A stretch of DNA of 64,000 nt from Atherix ibis. Taxonomy: Eukaryota > Arthropoda > Insecta > Diptera > Athericidae. The position numbers and the translations under genes are program-made. The DNA lies in NCBI GenBank assembly GCA_958298945.1, contig OY282607.1, positions 52,553,020 through 52,617,019 of the forward strand, given 5' to 3'. The notes beneath the pieces are model-generated. The model was given only the letters and a program-made list of their open reading frames with translations, ran no database searches and was not told the DNA's origin. Positions 11,581 through 22,083 of the stretch are shown here, one piece after another (within the stretch, counting starts at the first letter, position 1; each line of letters starts with the position of its first letter).

Positions 11581-11696
11581 CAACTAATCTATAAAAGTGG
11601 ATATTGTTACGAGGGTCGTTCAATAAGTCCTTAGAAAAAGATGGAAAAAAAACTGTTTTTTTTTTTAAAAAAAACTGTTTTTATCTCCTTTTAGCG

Positions 11697-12136
11697 CTAT
11701 ACACTTTTCCAACGTTTTTCCAAAATTTTTATCCCGTCCAAAAAATAGGATTTCGGAAGTTCTGCAAAATACTCATCCGTTTGAGCAATGACGTCCTCGT
11801 TGGAAGTGAACCGTCGTCCGCCAAGCCATTTCTTTAGATTGGGGAAAAGAAAATAGTCACTCTGGGCCAAATCTGGTGAATAAGCGGGATGCTGCAACAA
11901 TTCCATTCTCAATTCCAAAATTTTGGCCATGGAAACAGCGCAGGTGTGCACACGCGCATTGTGCTGATGCAAGAGGATTTTTTCTTCTTCAGATGGGGGC
12001 GTTTCTCTTTGATTTCCTCGCTCAACCGTTGCATAACGACGCGTAATACGCTCCTGTTATTGTTTTTCCTTTTTCCAAGTAGTCGATAAAAATGATGCCC
12101 TGCGAATTCCAATAGACCGTGGCCGGCCGATGGCAC
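11697..12136 (-). pseudogene. mariner M1 transposase, C-terminal part
   Basis: The C-terminal half of the transposase, with at least one frameshift near 11960-12000. It carries ARVHTCAVSMAKILELRMEL and YSPDLAQSDYFLFPNLKKWL with the third aspartate. The second catalytic motif has changed from HQDNARVHT to HQHNARVHT, so that aspartate is gone. The next segment upstream in the protein lies beyond the foreign insert. Confidence 0.85.
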
Positions 12137-12180
12137 AGTTTTTGCCTTCTTCGGAGCCCGTTCACCCTTGAAAATCCACT

Positions 12181-12632
12181 TTTAAAATTATTATTTTTTT
12201 AAAAAAATAATTAAAATTATTATATATTATATATTATTTATTATATACTAATTTCATCATTATTTCTTTATTAATTTACAAAAATTAATAAATATTTTAA
12301 TAAAAATTTAAAATTTAAATAAATAATTTATTTTTATAAATAAATTATAACAAATTTACAAATAATAACTAATTCTAAGCTTATATTTATATATTTTTTA
12401 TTTAAATTTTTAAAATAAATATTATAGCTTATCCCATAATATTTTATTATTAAATAATAAATTTCTTAACAAAATAAAAAATTTATATTTAATAACTAAA
12501 TTAAATTTAATTCTTAAAAAACTAGATACCTTTAAAAACGAATAACATTTCATTTCTAATAAATTATATAAAATTATTATGCCACATAAAATTTAATAAT
12601 TTATTAACTCTTTTAAAATCGAAAAAAAAGAA
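12181..12632 (-). rRNA. Nuclear copy of mitochondrial large-subunit rRNA (NUMT), partial
   Basis: About 452 bp, over 90% A+T by eye, interrupting the mariner. On the minus strand it contains AAATGAAATGTTATTCGTTT followed by AAAGGTATCTAGTTTTTTAAG. This aligns with the conserved domain II stretch of large-subunit rRNA (bacterial GTGAAAGGCCAATCAAACC then GGGAGATAGCTGG). Further on it reads TATGGGATAAGCT, also typical of insect mitochondrial 16S. Compared with copy 1 it replaces about 6 bp of the element, so it is a patch and not a transposon with ends. Not a functional rRNA gene. Mitochondrial origin is inferred, not searched. Confidence 0.75.
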
Positions 12633-13167
12633 GACTGTCTCTTCGTTTCTGGAGTGTAGTAGTGTATCCATGTCTCGTGTCGTCCACAGTGACATATCGA
12701 CGAAGGAATTCGGCAGGATTGCGATGAAAGAGTGCCAACATAGCCTCAGAGTCCACTACACGATTGCGCTTATTCTCCTCTGAGAGCAAACGCGGCACCC
12801 ATCTTGCCGAAATTTTTTTCACAGACAATTTTTCATGCAAAATTGAAGCGACTGTACCTTGTGATATGCTCGTGGCTTCAACTAATTCGCGCACTTTAAT
12901 TCGCCGATCGTTCAAAATCAGATCGTGGATTTTGTCGATGATTTCAGGAGTAGACACCTCAACTGGGGGTCCTGAACGATGTTCATCTTTTGTGGATGAA
13001 CGGCCACGTTTAAATTCATTCACCCAATTGTAAACCGTCGCAAACACAGGTGCAGATGTGCTATGAACTGCATCCAACTCGGCTTTGATTTCTTTCGGGC
13101 TAAAGCCTTTCAAATGGAGATGTTTGATGACAGCCCTAAACTCGCTTTTTTCCATTGTTATGCACAA
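12633..13167 (-). pseudogene. mariner M1 transposase, N-terminal part
   Basis: The frame starts MCITMEKSEFRAVIKHLHLK and runs through both helix-turn-helix motifs (NRRIKVRELVEATSISQGTV-type) to EFLRRYVTVDDT at about residue 165. There a 4-bp change shifts the frame (VDETWIHY becomes VDDTRHGY), just before the mitochondrial insert. It is 97-98% identical by eye to copy 1 over this part. Confidence 0.88.
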
Positions 13168-13333
13168 GTAAATGCCGTTAACTTTAATCGGCGATCGAAA
13201 TTGACCTACGCTATGGATCGAGCTGAAATTTTGACAGCTTTCCTGTCGATAATGCTACTTACAAAAAAATCTTTACCGACACTACGAGCGCAATTTCTCG
13301 GATTTCCTAAGGACTTATTGAACGACCCTCGTA

Positions 13334-14131
13334 ATACCGTAAAAGTGAGAAAGAACTTCCCCAAAAATTTATTGAAATCTCTTTAATGGTGTTATGCTTA
13401 ATATTTTTTTGTTTGAAGAAAGGAAAAACTACATAAAAATTCCTATATAAGTGGTTCTGTTTAAAAATGAAGGTAAAAACGAGAAAAAATTACTTATGTA
13501 AAGAAATAAATAAATAAACACAACAATTGGTAAATCAAAGTTGGAGGAGAATTTAAACGAAACGAAAATATTACAATGAAATGAGAAGGAGGAGACGAGA
13601 GCTGACAACGCTTGATATATCCGCCGGAAGGGATGTCAGTGTTCATCAAGATAAGTAAAAGATGAGTCTAAAATTATCAAAATACATTAAATATGAATAA
13701 CATAACAACAAAAACAGAAAAAGAAAACTAAATCAATTATAATATTGCAATAATTATAACGTAATTGCAAAATCGAGTTACTTGTTAAATATTTAACTGT
13801 TATACGAACCATATTTTGAATTTAGTAATTATAATAGAATTGTAAAACTCAAAATAAAAAGCGAAATCTTGTAAACGAATTTTATTTTCTCAGATTGTAT
13901 TTTATAAATTATTAATTTTTAAAACAACAATGTATAAGATTAAGTAAGTTTTCCTTTCTTTTGATACTCAAAAATAATCTGTAATATTAATCAGTAATTT
14001 ACTAAAAGTAAACATTTTATAATTAAATTTTAACTAAACAGTATTTTTATTCAGGGTTCCTCCTTCCCACAAATACTCGGTCCTACCATAGCACTGCCCT
14101 AAGATGGGCTGAAGGAGATCATCCTCGAGAA
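13334..14131. other. No gene seen
   Basis: AT-rich spacer. No element or gene recognised. Confidence 0.55.
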
Positions 14132-14133
14132 TA

Positions 14134-14909
14134 CGAGGTCTGTTCAAAAGGTATCGCGAATTATATGTTTTTTTCAAAAATTATTTATCTATTCATAAAT
14201 ATCTATTTTCTCCCCTTCAAAGTAATCCCCACCAGATATTATATACTTTTGCCAATGTTTTCTCCAATCCTCAAAGCACTTCAAAAAATCATTTTTTGTG
14301 ATCTTGTTCAGCTCCTTCTTCGATGCCGTCTTTATTTCCTCAATCGCAGCGTAGCGTCGTCTTTTCATGGGAAAGAAAAAATTCACAGCGGTCCAGATCT
14401 GTGAAATACGGTGGCTGCGGCATTAACATATTAGTGTGATGTTTTTGGCCAAAAATTTGCGCACAAGCAACGATGCGTGAGCAGGGGCGTTATCATGGTG
14501 CAAAAGCCAATTTTTGTTCTTCCACAAATCCGGGCGTTTCTGGTGGATTGCTTCGTGCAACTTGCGCATAACTTACAGGTAATATTCTTTATTTGACCGT
14601 TCCACCCTGTGGCAAGAACTCATGATGCACATTCACATTCGTCGAACTTGGGGCTTTTCGTCGTTCTATTCACTTCATCAATGTTTTCGTCTGTTGTTGA
14701 CGAGCTCGGGCGTCCGGCACGCTTTTCGTCGTTCACATCTTCTCGGCAAGCAAAGCTGCTGTCAAACATTAACTGAAAATTCAAAATGGCCGAACTTGTC
14801 GGCATAAGTGAGAGACATGAGTACCAACATAACATCACAAAAATTCGAAAATCGAATATACGTAACCCGCAGAAATTCAAAATTCGCGATACCTTTTGAA
14901 CAGACCTCG
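14134..14909 (-). mobile_element. Internally deleted mariner (family M4)
   Basis: Terminal repeats cgaggtctgttcaaaaggta and complement (about 30 bp, near-perfect) are flanked by TA at 14132-14133 and 14910-14911. On the minus strand are transposase pieces: KRAGRPSSSTTDENIDEVN (linker) fused to a later segment, then KNKNWLLHHDNAPAHASLLV with the second catalytic aspartate, and at the end NKITKNDFLKCFEDWRKHWQ and YIISGGDYFEGEK. Roughly 500 bp including the first catalytic motif is missing, and the third motif region is garbled. This is a non-autonomous remnant. Confidence 0.88.
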
Positions 14910-14924
14910 TACAAGGGGTACTCC

Positions 14925-15535
14925 AAATATTATTGGCTGCGGAGTGCCATAGGGCGGTTGGGGCAAGCCAGGGACAGCGTCTCAATCTAGGGCTCTCCCA
15001 ACGATGTCGACGGACTGCTTAATTCAATTTTTTCCTCTTCTTTGTTATTGTTTTTTTGTTTTGGTATCCTTTGGAACTCTTTCTTTTTCCTTTCTTTTTA
15101 TTTTTTTTTTCTTCTATAATAATTTTTTTTGTTGCCATCTATGCAACAACTTTTTACCTTCCCTCTCATTTCCTATTGCTCTCCCTTTTTGAATTTATTA
15201 TGGTTTTTGTTTTTTAATATTTTTTTTCCTCTTACTTTTTTCCTTTATTATTATTTTTTTTACTTCCCCTTTCATAGAGAACATAACACCGTCGGGTGTC
15301 TTCATTATCTTTTTTATGTTCTGACAGGATTTTTTTGCTTATGGTGGATGTCAGAGCACATCTCAGCACCAATTTCGAACCCCGCCACAACCTTCCGATA
15401 AAGTTAGCTTCAAGCATACCAAGGCAAAACATGTACTCTCTGAGTATGATCGTCAATGACCATACTCATGTGGAACTTAACGTTCATAAAAATTTTAATA
15501 CCTTTTTCATCCCGTCCAATACCCAGTGAATTATT
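14925..15535 (+). repeat. Unclassified repeat family U1, copy 1
   Basis: It aligns, inverted, with 55840-56425. Shared landmarks in order: ttggctg...agtgcc, tctcccaacgatgtcgacgg, a T-rich tract of some 200 bp, gatgtcagagcac, and ctctgagtat..ac.catact.  Both copies have a small frame with NLPIKLASS- and YSLSMIVNDHTHVELNVH-type sequence (15349-15529 here). It could be the 5' region of a LINE or an LTR. I could not classify it. Confidence 0.55.
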
Positions 15536-15554
15536 CTATAAATTTTATACAACA

Positions 15555-16830
15555 AGTTGCCAATTTAATCAAACCCGTCTTCAAACACAAAGCTCCTGGC
15601 TAAAATCAGATCACCTCTAATATTATCGAACAACTCCCTAAAAAAGCAATAGTCTTCCTTACTACATTTTATAACTTAATCCGTCGAATAACACATTTCA
15701 AAGTCCTCCGGAAACTCGTAATTATAAAAATGATCCCTAAGACAAATAAATCCTACAGACCAATAAGTATCCTTCCAAATGAAAAAATAGTAGTCCGTCA
15801 CTTACATTCCCTTTTCGAATCTTCAAGTTTAATTCCCAACCACCAATTTGGTTTCCGCTCAGAACACCACTACCGAGCAGTGTCATAGGGTCGTCGATTA
15901 CATTTCATCCCTGTGTGTTTCTTGACATAAATCAAACTTTTGATAGAGTTGAATGCCCGGACTTACTATGGGAACTCAAGAGGTCTTTCTTCTACCTATT
16001 TTTTAGTCCTAAGATAATTTCTTTTCAACAGATATTTCTAAGTAAACGAAACGGACGAACCCTCCAATATCTCTCCGATATTGGCTAGTGTTCCACAGGG
16101 AAGTATACTTGAACCCTTCCTCCACAACATTTTTATACGATATCCTAATCTGTGCCAATGCCTTCCTTGCTACATAGGCCGATGACACTGCCTGCTTTTC
16201 ATCTGGCGAAAATTACCACTAAGCTTCCGAAATTCTCCAAATCCAAACCCAAACCTATCAGAACTGAAGTATAATGAATGTAAATTCTGACCTATGTCCT
16301 CCCATATACTTTAATATATTCAAGCGTTTGTCTAATTTCAGTCCTAGCTACACCGAAGTTTAGTAGCTAGGACTGAACTTAGACAAACGCTTGTCATATA
16401 ACCCTTAAAACACAATACCAATAACTATTTACTTCGATAGCAAAGTACTTTTATACAATGTCCTACTTAAACCAATATGGACTTACGAACTAGAACTCTG
16501 GCGTTTTACTAAGTCTTCAATTCCTATCGAATCCAATCACTTCAATCAAAAATAGTCCGTACAATTGTTCTTGCTTCCTTTTATGTTCGCAACACTGTCA
16601 TTAATCGTGTGCTCGAAGTCCCATTTATTTTTGATGTAGCTGTGTCTCGCTATAAAAATATTCCATTTCCGTGTCTCCAATTCTCTAAAACACATACCAA
16701 AGACTTAAGCGTCACTGGTCGCGTGATTTATTAAAATTCTGATTCTTAACATAAGCAAACGCTATCAGTAGAGACTTCTATAAATATTTACTCCTTACAA
16801 TCATTCATGTTAATTATTACTATTATATAC
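15555..16830 (+). pseudogene. Jockey-like LINE reverse transcriptase relic
   Basis: Broken forward frames give KVLRKLVIIKMIPKTNKSYR and PISILPNEKIVVRHLHSLFE, IPNHQFGFRSEH, ASVPQGSILEPFLHNI, then YADDT-type sequence after a stop (cgatgacactgcctgc), then C-terminal words. These are reverse-transcriptase blocks of Jockey-type ORF2, in order. Many stops and frameshifts. A 31-bp inverted duplication sits inside it at 16321-16393. Related fragments lie at 26263, 36117, 40060, 40690 and 62525. Confidence 0.8.
16321..16393. repeat. Hairpin: 31-bp inverted repeat with 11-base loop
   Basis: Left arm 16321-16351 and right arm 16363-16393 are reverse complements with one mismatch (t/g). The right arm is the normal LINE sequence (compare 26747-26778). 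The left arm is an inverted copy that replaces ordinary LINE sequence. Confidence 0.95.
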
Positions 16831-16839
16831 AATAAATAT

Positions 16840-17340
16840 GCTTGTTAATATGTTTTAGTTGCAGATATCGGTAATAAATAAAACAAATGTTTAGTGACAT
16901 ACAAACTAAAGATTCTTCTTGATGTTTTCGTTCCGCTTACAATCGATTCGTTTAGCTTAATCGATTAAAAAGCTTACGGCGCGCTTATTGTAGATAAAAA
17001 AACTCCTTAATTGAAACAAATTCGATTTTATGTGAATTTATTTAGTTATCTTGTATCATAAGTAAATTGAAATATTTAAATAACTGAAAATATATATTTT
17101 TTAAATTAAATAAATTTTCACCTAATTTATAACGTAACCTAAATTGAATGTTACCGTATACGATAATATTTACAATAGTTTCGGTTTATGACTTCGTTTA
17201 ACAGCAATTTCGAAAATCTCTCTTTTCAATGACTTGAATAGAAACCACTGACAGCTAACAGCTGATTGCTTCTATTTACCTTTTAAAACATGAAAATTTC
17301 ATAACAAAATTTCTGAATTTTCTTAATAAAAATTAATTTA
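16840..17340. promoter_or_regulatory. 5' flank of the Myb/SANT-like gene
   Basis: No other gene is present. Close to the start codon are gacagctaacagctgattgc (17252-17271), with an E-box CAGCTG, and an A-rich leader into the ATG at 17347. No clear TATA box at the expected place, so the promoter is not defined. Confidence 0.25.
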
Positions 17341-17346
17341 AAAAAA

Positions 17347-18102
17347 ATGGTAAAGCGAAATTTATGGAAACGAGACGAAACTTTTGCAATGTTAAGTATT
17401 ATGAAGGAAATTGATTTTCTCAATAATCCTGATCGGAAAGCCTATGGAGTTGGAAAGCGTAAAATTTTCGATACAATCCACAGTGAAATGGAAAAAAGAG
17501 GCTTTAACACTAAAAATCAAACGCAACTGGAAATACGATGGAAAAATTTAAAGAAAATTTACATAGCAATTAGAAGGACAAATAATAAATACATCGCTGG
17601 AAAAAAGAAATGGCCATATTACAACGAATTACATCAAATGCTAAGCTCGGAAATAATTGTAAAACCAATATCAAAAGGTTAAAAAAAATATCATCCATTC
17701 ATCTTTCATATTATTGTTAGCTAAATTTTCTACTTTTTGCAAATAGGTCATTCCAAAGATTCGAGAAATTCCAAATTAGGCGACGGAAAGAAAAGAGTCT
17801 ACAATCGATGTCTTAAAAAATTGAATGATGCTGTTCAAGATATGCACAATAATTTTAAGGAAGATTATGTCAACCGGCAAAAACAACTGCTTGATTATGA
17901 ATTTGAACTTTATGAAAGAATTGAGGATCAATTTGATGAACGATGGCATGCTGCAGCTAGCAAAATTATGGATGAGAATACTGACCGTTTAATTGATGGT
18001 TTAGGAAATTTATTGGCCGAACATAGTAGTACGGCGACATGTCTAGAAAGTAAAGAAATAACAAATGTTCGAGATTTTATTGCTAATTTTCCAGGCGATT
18101 AA
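17347..18102 (+). CDS. Myb/SANT-like DNA-binding protein, two exons
   Basis: Exon 1 is 17347-17677 and exon 2 is 17747-18102; the 69-bp intron has GT/AG ends and splitting codon GGT (tcaaaag|gt...aatag|gtcatt). The joined frame is 228 residues without a stop. Residues 5-95 (KRNLWKRDETFAMLSIMKE, then TQLEIRWKNLKKIYIAIRR) form a Myb/SANT-like or trihelix DNA-binding fold, with the conserved tryptophan pattern. Residues 130-190 are charged and probably coiled-coil (LDYEFELYERIEDQFDERW). Likely a nuclear DNA-binding protein. Such domains occur in host transcription factors and as partners of Harbinger transposases, but no Harbinger transposase is seen nearby. An attaaa word lies about 40 bp after the stop. 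One of the few intact genes here. Confidence 0.8.
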
Positions 18103-19434
18103 AATGAATTTTGTTTTATGTAATACGGAATTTGTTTTTCTAACATTAAACGTTATAAGAAAGGACGAAATATCTTTCATATGAAAATAGATAATCTACT
18201 TTTTTTTAAATCTCATATATGTTATTTTCTAAATTATCTTTTATTAAAGTGTATTAATTTGCCTTTTTCTAAAATAGATAGTCAAAATTTTTTTAACATT
18301 TCATATTCGTTGAGTAAATATTATCGTATATATTCTATTATATTAAAATTAAGTGTTTGGTTTAAAATTTTGATTAATATAAGCCCTTCCGCAGCCAATT
18401 TAAAAAATAATCATTCATTCTTTAATTGATAATTGATTGAATTTATAGATTAAAAACAAATAGAATATGTGAGCTATCAGGAATATAAACATATGCATCA
18501 CTAGAGAAACGATTTTTTATTTTAAAAAAATTATGGAATTCGCTTCGTATTATATACAAAATATTTTTTTTCAGTTATGAATAAACGAATAATAATTTGC
18601 TCCGTATTAGAATTCTTCATAAATTCGTGAAAAATTGTTTTTACCAATAGTAAAAAATGAAAACCCAACATTTAAAAAATACGGATTAGTTAGTTGAGAA
18701 AATTGTAATCATTTTAGCAAAGTGCTAATCATTTGTAATTTTGTATAGACAAAGGGTTTTTATCATAATAATTTTTTTTAATTTTTTGTTTATGTGTAAA
18801 TGGTTCTAAAATAATCAATTACTAAATCGTTAACATGAAAAGTCATAGAAAATCAATCATAATACCATAGATCTAAATCAGAATTGAGAAAACTAAAAGA
18901 AAATATCAGCTTCTAATTTACATGTCTACAGAAAAAATGCATAATTCCGTCGTTAAATTAAAATCACATTTTGACAAAAAGTATAACATAAATGCTCAAA
19001 TTGAAGTTGTTAGAATTATTTAATAGTTCTACTTAATAGGTCATTCCATATGTAAATTGTTTTATTCATTATTATAATAATTAAAAGCTCTATGCATATT
19101 CCGATATTAAATTTAAAAATTGATCTCGAGCTTATAACACACTTTAAAAGAGATGCGCCCGTCAAGACAATGGTAGAGAATTTGGTGTCGCAGCGAAGCA
19201 CATCAATATACGCACAGCTACCGTAACAAATACCAAATGTGCAGTAAGAGTGGGCGGCAAACTCTCCCAATTTTTTTTTGCATTTTGACCTTCCTTTCAC
19301 AAGGTACAATATCGGACCCGAAAAGATCATAATTGGGTCAGCAAAGCTTTTGTAAATCTAACTGCAACTGAACACAAAACTGTGGCAATTGGATTAAAAA
19401 AGTAAACCATTCAAACAGTCATACAAACATGCAC
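18103..19434. other. No gene seen
   Basis: AT-rich 3' flank of the Myb/SANT-like gene and spacer. A more GC-balanced patch at 19140-19260 contains no recognisable domain. Confidence 0.5.
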
Positions 19435-19448
19435 ACACCATGCATACT

Positions 19449-21170
19449 GGAGCGGATAGTGGCCGACAGATTGGAGCAATACATCGATCCTCAACTTTCC
19501 AAATTTCAATTCGGATTCAGGAAAGGGAGATCGACCATCGACGCTTTGGAACTCGTCACGAACATTGCAAAGGAAGCCATCTCAGGAAAGAGATGGAAAG
19601 GCGGTTCTAAAAAGTATTGCCTCATTGTCACCCTGGACATCAAGAACGCGTTTAACTCGGCCCGCTAGGATCGAATCTTGGAGGCTCTTAAGAACATGGG
19701 GGTGCCCTACTACCTACGGAGGATGGTCAGATCATACTTCAGTGATCGACTACTGCAATACGAGACCGAGGATTGACCAACAGAGTATGGGGTGACGGGA
19801 GGGGTACCTCAGGGCTCTGTCCTGGGGCCACTCTTGTGGAACGTCATGTACGACGGTCTACTCCATCTGCAATTACCGACGAACACAACACTCGTGGCTT
19901 TCGCGGATGACGTAGCGGTTGTCCTGGTAGCCAAACACCTAGAGGAACTGGAAGCCGCATTCTCCACCACCATCCGGAGCATAAGACAGTGGATGACATC
20001 GGCAGACCTGTCTTTGGCGGAACATAAGACCGAGGCACTCCTTGTGAGTAGCCGGAAGAAAATGGAGACCATCACCATAAGAGTAGGCGATCACGACATC
20101 CGGTCGCTACCCTACATCCGGTATCTAGGAGTGGTCTTGGATGCCAGACTCAACTACAAGGAGCACATCTCCAGCGTCAGCAGGAAGGCATCAGCAGTAC
20201 AGGACGCACTTTCGCGGATAATGCCCAATATCGGATGCCCCAGGCAAATCCGAAGGCGACTACTGGCAACTGTGGTTACCTCCGTCCTGCTATACGGAGC
20301 ACCAGTGTGGGCGAAATCGCTAGAGCTAATAACATACCGCAAGGCAATGACATCAGTCCAGCGGCTCTCAGCGATCAGAATGGCGTCAGCATACCGAACG
20401 GTATCACACGATGCGGTCAACATCATGCCCACCCATCGACATCCTGGCAGGAGAGCGAGAACGCCAACATCGTAGGAAGAAGGAAGAGCGGCGAAAGGTC
20501 CTCTGTGAAGAGGAGGCACCCGAGAGTCTTCGCCTCTGGCAAGAGTGATGGGACAACTCGACGAAGGGTCGGTGGACTCATCGGCTGATCCCACATGTTA
20601 CCAAATGGGTCACTCGCCTGCACGGGGAAGTCGGGTATTACATCACCCAACTCTTGACTGGGCATGGATGCTTTCGGGCATACTTGCACAGATTCAAGAG
20701 AACTGACTCCCCAAACTGTCATCATTGCCGCGATGTGATCGAAGATGCAGAACACGTGTTCTTCCAGTGCCCCCTCTACGAGGAGACGCGGGTGCAGCTG
20801 GAGAGAAATCTGGACCGTTCCATCAGTCCAGAAAATATAGTGGAGTGCATGCTGAAGAGCCAATCGGCTTGGAACAGAATTGCAGAGTACGCGGAATCCA
20901 TTATCAAGGACCTCCACACAACATACGAAGAATAGGCCGCGAGGCATCATAACATCGGGACAGCAGTAACATCAAACAAGAACGCCCCGGCGAAGTAGTA
21001 TTTACAAAGAGTGCCGCCGGGGAACCATCGTTCCGGGAGCAAGATCAGAGGTGCAGGTTAGGTTTTAGCGAGGTAAAAATCCCGCATAACTCGCCTGGCA
21101 GGAAAAACCTCCAGGCGAGTACCTTTTGAAGGTTTCCCCCTATACCTCATTAATCTAAACAGAAAAAAAA
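19449..21170 (+). mobile_element. 5'-truncated R1-clade LINE with target duplication
   Basis: A non-LTR retrotransposon 3' half, flanked by a perfect 14-bp direct repeat acaccatgcatact at 19435-19448 and 21171-21184. The right copy directly follows an A-rich tail (agaaaaaaaa). This is the hallmark of target-primed reverse transcription with 5' truncation. A GC-rich 3' untranslated region follows the ORF, with ggcaggaaaaacctccaggc and surrounding complementary words. Confidence 0.93.
19450..20935 (+). pseudogene. R1-clade reverse transcriptase, truncated and broken
   Basis: In order: ERIVADRLEQYIDPQLSKFQ and FGFRKGRSTIDALE (RT blocks 2-3), VTLDIKNAFNSAR, GVPQGSVLGPLLWNVMYDGL, the catalytic box LVAFADDVAVV, then ADLSLAEHKTEALLVSSRK and YLGVVLDARLNYKEHI. 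The C-terminus has LLTGHGCFRAYLHRF and the Cys/His motif CHHCRDVIEDAEHVFFQCPL. Two stops (after FNSAR, where a tryptophan codon became TAG, and before PTEYGVTGG) and a frameshift near 20420 disable it. The frame is otherwise well kept and GC-richer than its surroundings, so the insertion is fairly young. Confidence 0.9.
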
Positions 21171-21184
21171 ACACCATGCATACT

Positions 21185-21665
21185 ACACATACACATTAGC
21201 ATTCACTTGTATACGGCTGACCACAATGGCAACAAATGTGCGTTGCACAGTCAGTCGTACGATAGCACTCATCAGTAACACGCGCTAACTTAACATAAAG
21301 TCACAACTTAATTAACAAATAATAGTTTTTTAGTTGGTTAACATATATTAAAAACCACAAAACCAACATATTAACTTTTTCAAAAATTTGATACACCTAC
21401 ATGAGTTTGGATATAATTTCGAAATCGATAAATACAGCTTTGAAGTTATAGACTTACGAAATAGCGCCGCTGCGAAATGAGACGAATGATTATGCTTTCT
21501 AACATGATATTTGTTAACTTGAGCAAATTATTTTGGTACAAAATAATTCTACGTGTCTCTAATAGCAGTTTTATAAAGCATTGATACTACCGAATGTAGT
21601 ATATAAGTTCGAAATAGGAGATCTTTCTCTATAATGAAAGAGTATAAAACGACTACCAGAAAACT
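21185..21665. other. No gene seen
   Basis: Flank of the R1-like insertion. No recognisable element. Confidence 0.5.
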
Positions 21666-21669
21666 GATG

Positions 21670-21832
21670 TTGCCCGCAACATAAAAATAGCAAGATTGAT
21701 ATGGAAAAGACACATCATTAGAATACTATAAATGAAGTAGCGTCAGTTAGAAATCTTTTTCGGAAACCCAGTTGAGAAACGTCAAAGGGAAGGTCGCCTT
21801 AGGTGGAAGGACTGTCTGTTTCGAGTATGCCC
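21670..21832 (+). pseudogene. LINE ORF2 C-terminal scrap
   Basis: The forward frame reads DVARNIKIARLIWKRHIIRI, a stop, then PVEKRQREGRLRWKDCLFRV. This is the usual C-terminal signature of RTE/CR1-like endonuclease-reverse transcriptases (IKINRLRWxGHVxRM ... GRPxxRWxDxV). No other part of the element was found. Confidence 0.5.
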
Positions 21833-21837
21833 TAGGT

Positions 21838-21965
21838 CAATGATGGCGAACCTTTTTTCCCATGTGGGTCAAGATTATATAAATTTTTTAAATAAAATTT
21901 GACGGTGGGTCAAACAGAATTACGTGTAACATAAGAAAATAAAATTACATACTATATATTTATAT
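21838..21965. mobile_element. Possible hAT transposon end
   Basis: The sequence caatgatggcgaaccttttt and the following cccatgtgggtcaa resemble the terminal and subterminal repeats of hAT elements (CAGTGATGGGCAACC-type ends). No transposase and no opposite end were found, so the call is tentative. Confidence 0.35.
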
Positions 21966-22083
21966 TTGATTTCGATAATTGTACAACATATAAAAAGTGG
22001 TTTTAGACAATTCCATATTGGCTTCATATTTAGATTTCATTGATTTAAAACTGGATGAATTTTATGTTCCAGGTCGATTTGGT

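Larger units (their letters stand above)
11610..13331 (-). mobile_element. mariner copy 2 of family M1, with internal foreign insert
   Basis: Terminal repeats of about 28 bp start cgagggtcgttcaataagtc, with TA at 11608-11609 and 13332-13333. The element is about 510 bp longer than copy 1. Most of the extra length is an AT-rich block at 12181-12632 that splits the transposase frame between the first catalytic aspartate (VTVDDT...) and the segment before GKRKNNNRS. Outside that block it aligns closely with copy 1. Confidence 0.92.

Noticed and set aside
12181..12632. MITE or other transposon inside mariner copy 2
   Set aside because: No terminal repeats or target duplication; conserved mitochondrial rRNA words explain the block better.
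15004..15290. Hydrophobic protein in the T-rich tract
   Set aside because: Phenylalanine and leucine runs arise from the T-rich sequence; the sister copy of the repeat does not keep the frame.
20423..20950. 175-residue minus-strand ORF
   Set aside because: Antisense shadow of the GC-richer R1-like reverse transcriptase C-terminus.
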